Part shown: positions 62,980 through 64,000 of the stretch, piece after piece
Layout of the letters: every line of letters starts with the position of its first letter
How positions within the stretch are numbered: position 1 is the stretch's first letter
Assembly (NCBI RefSeq): GCF_021462225.1
Contig: NC_061818.1
Location: 13,675,276 to 13,739,275, forward strand
Direction of reading: 5' to 3'
Source: Girardinichthys multiradiatus
Taxonomy: Eukaryota > Chordata > Actinopteri > Cyprinodontiformes > Goodeidae
Length of the DNA: 64,000 nt
Notes under the pieces: generated by a model
The model's input: only the letters and a program-made list of their open reading frames with translations
Told to the model about the DNA's origin: nothing
Databases searched by the model: none
Program-made: the position numbers and the translations under genes

Positions 62980-64000
62980 CAGGTCCTTCTCAAAATATTA
63001 GCATATTGTGATTAAGTTAATTATTTTCCATAATGTCATGATGAAAATTTAACATTCATATATTTTAGATTCATTGCAAACTAACTGAAATATTTCAGGT
63101 CTTTTATTGTCTTAATATGGATGATTTTGGCATACAGCTCATGAAAACCCAAAATTCCTATCTCACAAAATTAGCATATAATTAAAAGGGTCTCTAAACG
63201 AGCTATGAACCTAATCATCTGAATCAACGAGTTAACTCTAAACACCTGCAAAAGATTCCTGAGGCCTTTAAAACTCCCAGCCTGGTTCATCACTCAAAAC
63301 CCCAATCATGGGTAAGACTGCCGACCTGACTGCTGTCCAGAAGGCCACTATTGACACCCTCAAGCAAGAGGGTAAGACACAGAAAGAAATTTCTGAACGA
63401 ATAGGCTGTTCCCAGAGTGCTGTATCAAGGCACCTCAGTGGGAAGTCTGTGGGAAGGAAAAAGTGTGGCAGAAAACGCTGCACAACGAGAAGAGGTGACC
63501 GGACCCTGAGGAAGATTGTGGAGAAGGGCCGATTCTAGACCTTGGGGGACCTGCGGAAGCAGTGGACTGAGTCTGGAGTAGAAACATCCAGAGCCACCGC
63601 GCACAGGTGTGTGCAGGAAATGGGCTACAGGTGCCGCATTCCCCAGGTCAAGCCACTTTTGAACCAGAAACAGCGGCAGAAGCGCCTGACCTGGGCTACA
63701 GAGAAGCAGCACTGGACTGTTGCTCAGTGGTCCAAAGTACTTTTTTTGGATGAAAGCAAATTCTGCATGTCATTCGGAAATCAAGGTGCCAGAGTCTGGA
63801 GGAAGACTGGGGAGAAGGAAATGCCAAAATGCCAGAAGTCCAGTGTCAAGTACCCACAGTCAGTGATGGTCTGGGGTGCCGTGTCAGCTGCTGGTGTTGG
63901 TCCACTGTGTTTTATCAAGGGCATGGTGAATGCAGCTAGCTATCAGGAGATTTTGGAGCACTTCATGCTTCCATCTGCTGAAAAGCTTTATGGAGATGAA
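62980..64000 (+). mobile_element. Tc1/mariner element, copy D (runs off the window)
   Basis: Same family as copies A-C. It starts CAGGTCCTTCTCAAAATATT after TA (62978-62979), with a complete left inverted repeat of about 200 bp. The right part lies beyond 64000. Confidence 0.95.
63308..64000 (+). pseudogene. Tc1 transposase of copy D, partial, one nonsense codon
   Basis: ATG at 63308. A TAG at 63536-63538 replaces the CAG found in the other copies (GRF then stop instead of GRFQTL). The frame then continues open to the window end. It keeps the 14-residue segment VKPLLNQKQRQKRL. The Ser of LFSDESK is Leu here (next to the first catalytic Asp), a second likely damaging change. Confidence 0.9.

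Overview
This window is teleost (ray-finned fish) nuclear DNA. It holds intron-rich vertebrate genes with consensus splice sites, a pineal/retinal-type AANAT, and a very high load of Tc1/mariner DNA transposons. All coding models below were built by hand: I joined exons at GT/AG sites, kept the frame, and compared the products with vertebrate families known to me. No database search was run.

Layout, left to right: the last coding exon and 3' UTR of a DEAD-box helicase gene, best read as ddx5 (144-905, +). A dead Tc1 element (copy A, 1065-2672), older Tc1 debris and a second dead copy (copy B, 5123-6690) follow. Envoplakin, evpl (7152-21395, +), has 22 coding exons and a 2,031-residue product. 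A transposon-rich spacer (21.6-28 kb) precedes aanat on the minus strand (28074-29987), which encodes the rate-limiting enzyme of melatonin synthesis and has a probable untranslated 5' exon near 30.45 kb. Several Tc1 relics are packed together at 30.8-33.7 kb. Next come wbp11 (36253-41202, +; splicing factor and PP1/WW-domain partner, 716 aa) and, about 240 bp after its poly(A) signal, ddx47 (41816-49373, +; DEAD-box rRNA-processing helicase, 475 aa). A LINE reverse-transcriptase scrap lies near 50.3 kb, Tc1 copy C at 50518-52081 and a degenerate CCAT array at 53.1-53.7 kb. The last gene, myh10 (nonmuscle myosin heavy chain IIB), has a 5' untranslated exon ending at 54475 and its first coding exon at 57440-57784. 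The rest of the window is its next intron, which contains a long ATCT microsatellite's flank, a SINE/LINE tail, more Tc1 debris and the start of Tc1 copy D.

The genes do not form a functional unit. They are neighbours in a vertebrate chromosome block: in human, the ddx5, evpl, aanat and myh10 orthologues lie on chromosome 17 and wbp11 and ddx47 on 12p, so this fish segment joins two ancestral blocks. I see no operon, CRISPR array, phage or other prokaryote-type system.

The observations most worth checking are: four copies of one Tc1 family, at least three killed by one or two visible lesions and two sharing an in-frame 42-bp deletion; a hAT-type MITE nested in a Tc1 with an 8-bp target duplication; a 23-residue extension beyond the usual C-terminal phosphosite of AANAT; a candidate photoreceptor-type enhancer downstream of aanat; a wbp11 splice donor followed by 14 T; a 44-bp perfect palindrome; and an unclassified dispersed repeat.
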